Shown piece after piece: positions 62,379 through 64,000 of a DNA stretch of 64,000 bases. The notes beneath the pieces were generated by a model that saw only the letters and a list, made by a program, of their open reading frames with translations, did no database searches and was not told the DNA's origin. The first letter of the stretch is position 1; the number at the start of each line of letters is the position of its first letter. The stretch covers positions 434,001 to 498,000 of the forward strand of contig NZ_FOCZ01000003.1 of assembly GCF_900110245.1 (NCBI RefSeq), read 5' to 3'. The translations under genes were made by a program, and so were the position numbers. Source of the stretch: Niastella yeongjuensis (GTDB lineage: Bacteria > Bacteroidota > Bacteroidia > Chitinophagales > Chitinophagaceae).

Positions 62379-63725
62379 TTACCACAAAGGTTTTGCCTGA
62401 TAGTAATCAAGGATCTTTGTACGCAATACATAATCGTAACGGGCTATAATGAGGTTCACATTGGCACGGTCGTAGTTGTTTTTGGCAATGAGGTAGTCAA
62501 CTGAGGTAGCAGCGCCATTATTGAACCGTACTTCGGCAGCCCGGAACGATTCGGCATAGGCAGCCACCTGTTCAACCAGTGCCTGGTATTTGTTCTTTGC
62601 CGCCGTCATATTAAAATAATCCTGCTCTATATTTTGCTTTAGCTGTATTTGTTTTGTTTTAGCTGTAAACTCTGCGCTTTTAAGATCGATCTTAGCCAGT
62701 GTTATCTGGTTGCGGAACCGTAAATTATTAAAGATGGGGATGCTGATACTGATCCCTTCATAAGTACGGTAGTAATTGCTGAGCTGGTCGTAATAATCAA
62801 TTTTATTTTGTGAGGCATCACGGGCCGTGCTGGAGTAGGGGGTATAAAAACCGGCACCGAGTCCAATAGTTGGCAATAAATTACCTCTTGCCGCCCGTAC
62901 TGCTTTTTCAGCGCTTTTGGTGCGAAGATCGGCTGCTTTTATGATAGCCAGTTGTTGCAACGCAATGGTGAAAATGCTGTCAGGTGTACTGGCATAATTC
63001 AATTCTACCTGGTCGGCCCGCAATCTCTCCACCTGTAAGTCTTTATTGAAAGCCTCATTCATCAATTGGGCCAGTGATAACCGGGCTCCATCGAGCGCAT
63101 TTTGATTGGTGATGATGCTTACCTTATTATCGGCCAACAATCCTTTCAGGTCTGTAAGGTCCGATGGTTTTATGGCACCTTCCTGGTTCATGAGCTCCAG
63201 ACGTTCAACCTGTTTCTGGGCTACTTCTGCTGTTTTTTGCGATTGCTGTAACAGATCGGTGCTGGTAAGTATTTGTAAATAAGCCAGTATCACGTTCAGC
63301 ATTAACTGGTCTTTACTTGTTTGCCATTCCATTTTGCTGGCTTCATAGGCATATTGGTTGCTTTTCAACGTATTCATTAACCGCAAACCATTAAACAGGG
63401 TTACATTGGCCGATACCTGGTAACTGCCGGAAGTGTAGTTCTGGGTTACATAGTCATTGGTATTGAGATCAATACTACGCCCCTGGTTAAGCTGATGATC
63501 TATATCGGCACCCACATTCGGTAACAGGTTGGCTTTTGACTGCCGCAAGGTTACTCCTGCCCGTTCCATGTTGAAGTCGCTTTGCTTTACATCCAGGTTG
63601 TTCGACCAGGCTGTTTGCACGCACTCCTGCAATGATAATGGACGACCGGTGATCGTTTGAGACCGGCCATCCATATACATCATCATGGCTATAATTAACA
63701 CTAAAAAAATCTTTCTTAGTAACAT
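62379..63725 (-). CDS. TolC-family outer-membrane efflux protein
   Basis: 448 aa. Signal peptide MLLRKIFLVLIIAMMMYMDG... then LSLQECVQTAWSNNLDVKQ, the usual TolC opening. Two outer-membrane-efflux repeats follow, with long helical hairpins and the typical GISISIPIFNNLRFRNQI motif. It forms the outer-membrane duct for a tripartite exporter. It starts 18 bp after the ABC ATPase gene and shares its direction, so the two form an export operon. Confidence 0.92.
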   Translation of the reverse strand: MLLRKIFLVLIIAMMMYMDGRSQTITGRPLSLQECVQTAWSNNLDVKQSDFNMERAGVTLRQSKANLLPNVGADIDHQLNQGRSIDLNTNDYVTQNYTSGSYQVSANVTLFNGLRLMNTLKSNQYAYEASKMEWQTSKDQLMLNVILAYLQILTSTDLLQQSQKTAEVAQKQVERLELMNQEGAIKPSDLTDLKGLLADNKVSIITNQNALDGARLSLAQLMNEAFNKDLQVERLRADQVELNYASTPDSIFTIALQQLAIIKAADLRTKSAEKAVRAARGNLLPTIGLGAGFYTPYSSTARDASQNKIDYYDQLSNYYRTYEGISISIPIFNNLRFRNQITLAKIDLKSAEFTAKTKQIQLKQNIEQDYFNMTAAKNKYQALVEQVAAYAESFRAAEVRFNNGAATSVDYLIAKNNYDRANVNLIIARYDYVLRTKILDYYQAKPLW

Positions 63726-63743
63726 TTGTTTTTTGTTCTGTTT

Positions 63744-64000
63744 TTAGTTTCCCTGCTCTATTCTTCCGTCCAATAAGTTTATAATATGCGAACCGTAGCC
63801 GGCATTCTTTTCAGAGTGGGTAACCTGTATAATGGTTACGCCTTCTTTATTCAGTTGTTTGAACAGGTCCATGATCTCCTCACCCTGTTTTGAGTTCAGG
63901 TTACCCGTAGGTTCGTCGGCCAGTAATAATTTAGGTTTAGCGATCAGCGCGCGGGCTATACCTACCAGTTGTTGCTGCCCACCTGAAAGCTGGGTAGGGA
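63744..64000 (-). CDS. MacB-type ABC transporter ATP-binding protein (3' part)
   Basis: About 85 C-terminal residues; the rest lies beyond the window. [19 protein letters not shown] contains the ABC signature, then [16 protein letters not shown] (Walker B), the switch His in VTHSEKN, and a final [12 protein letters not shown]. This matches MacB/LolD-like ATPases that work with TolC. It ends with TAA at 63744-63746 and is followed by the TolC gene 18 bp later. Confidence 0.9.
   Translation of the reverse strand, partial: PTQLSGGQQQLVGIARALIAKPKLLLADEPTGNLNSKQGEEIMDLFKQLNKEGVTIIQVTHSEKNAGYGSHIINLLDGRIEQGN

Overview
The window is a stretch of ordinary chromosome from a member of the Bacteroidota, most likely Chitinophagaceae (Chitinophaga/Niastella-like). 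The evidence is promoter-like TAnnTTTG boxes close to start codons, weak ribosome binding sites, many outer-membrane beta-barrels and SPII lipoproteins, a WbqC-family gene, a K+-dependent membrane pyrophosphatase, and the gene order miaB - sigma-54 activator - lptE - secG. No phage, insertion sequence, CRISPR array or rRNA was seen. One tRNA (Gly, anticodon CCC) is present.

Layout. 0-5 kb: a membrane metallophosphoesterase, a hairpin-rich gap, then a LytTR regulator transcribed ahead of a hybrid histidine kinase. 5-17 kb: outer-membrane proteins, pgi, threonine aldolase, small membrane proteins, a DUF695-like protein, a membrane histidine kinase, and a dienelactone hydrolase-like lipoprotein with a methyltransferase. 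16.9-18 kb: prfB with a programmed +1 frameshift. 18.4-21.9 kb: a three-gene operon of unknown function (four-helix coiled-coil membrane protein, vWA-like lipoprotein, OmpA-like lipoprotein). 22-30 kb: pruA, two beta-barrel proteins, then pyrR, pyrB, coaD, a hotdog thioesterase, a NUDIX hydrolase, pyrE and a periplasmic HMA protein. 30-39 kb: a LEA-type lipoprotein, WbqC, a BlaI/M56 pair with a palindromic operator candidate, a sterol-desaturase-family protein and a POTRA/beta-barrel protein. 39-50 kb: hppA, an AsmA-like giant, trmH, thioredoxin-like proteins, a DUF4142 protein, and brkB overlapping mltG. 50-55 kb: secG, an acidic TPR-like protein, lptE, a sigma-54 activator and miaB. 55.6-64 kb: two methyltransferases, a pentameric ligand-gated-channel homologue just upstream of ppk1, an MFS permease, tRNA-Gly, a TolC protein and the 3' end of a MacB-type ABC ATPase gene.

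The most unusual feature is in the spaces between genes. At least four families of short-unit repeats (about 8 bp, such as GTTGACnn/GTTAACnn) recur across the window. They are often arranged as an array facing an inverted copy, so they could fold into long hairpins. Some of these sequences have entered genes. One encodes the C-terminal tail of the sterol-desaturase-like protein, one overlaps the lptE signal-peptide region, and a different GC-rich palindrome adds about 12 in-frame codons to miaB. One array abuts the prfB promoter. The other candidates for undescribed biology are the 18.4-21.9 kb operon, the channel/ppk1 pair and a double hairpin upstream of hppA.

All assignments come from reading the sequence. 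No database search was run, so family names rest on motif recognition.
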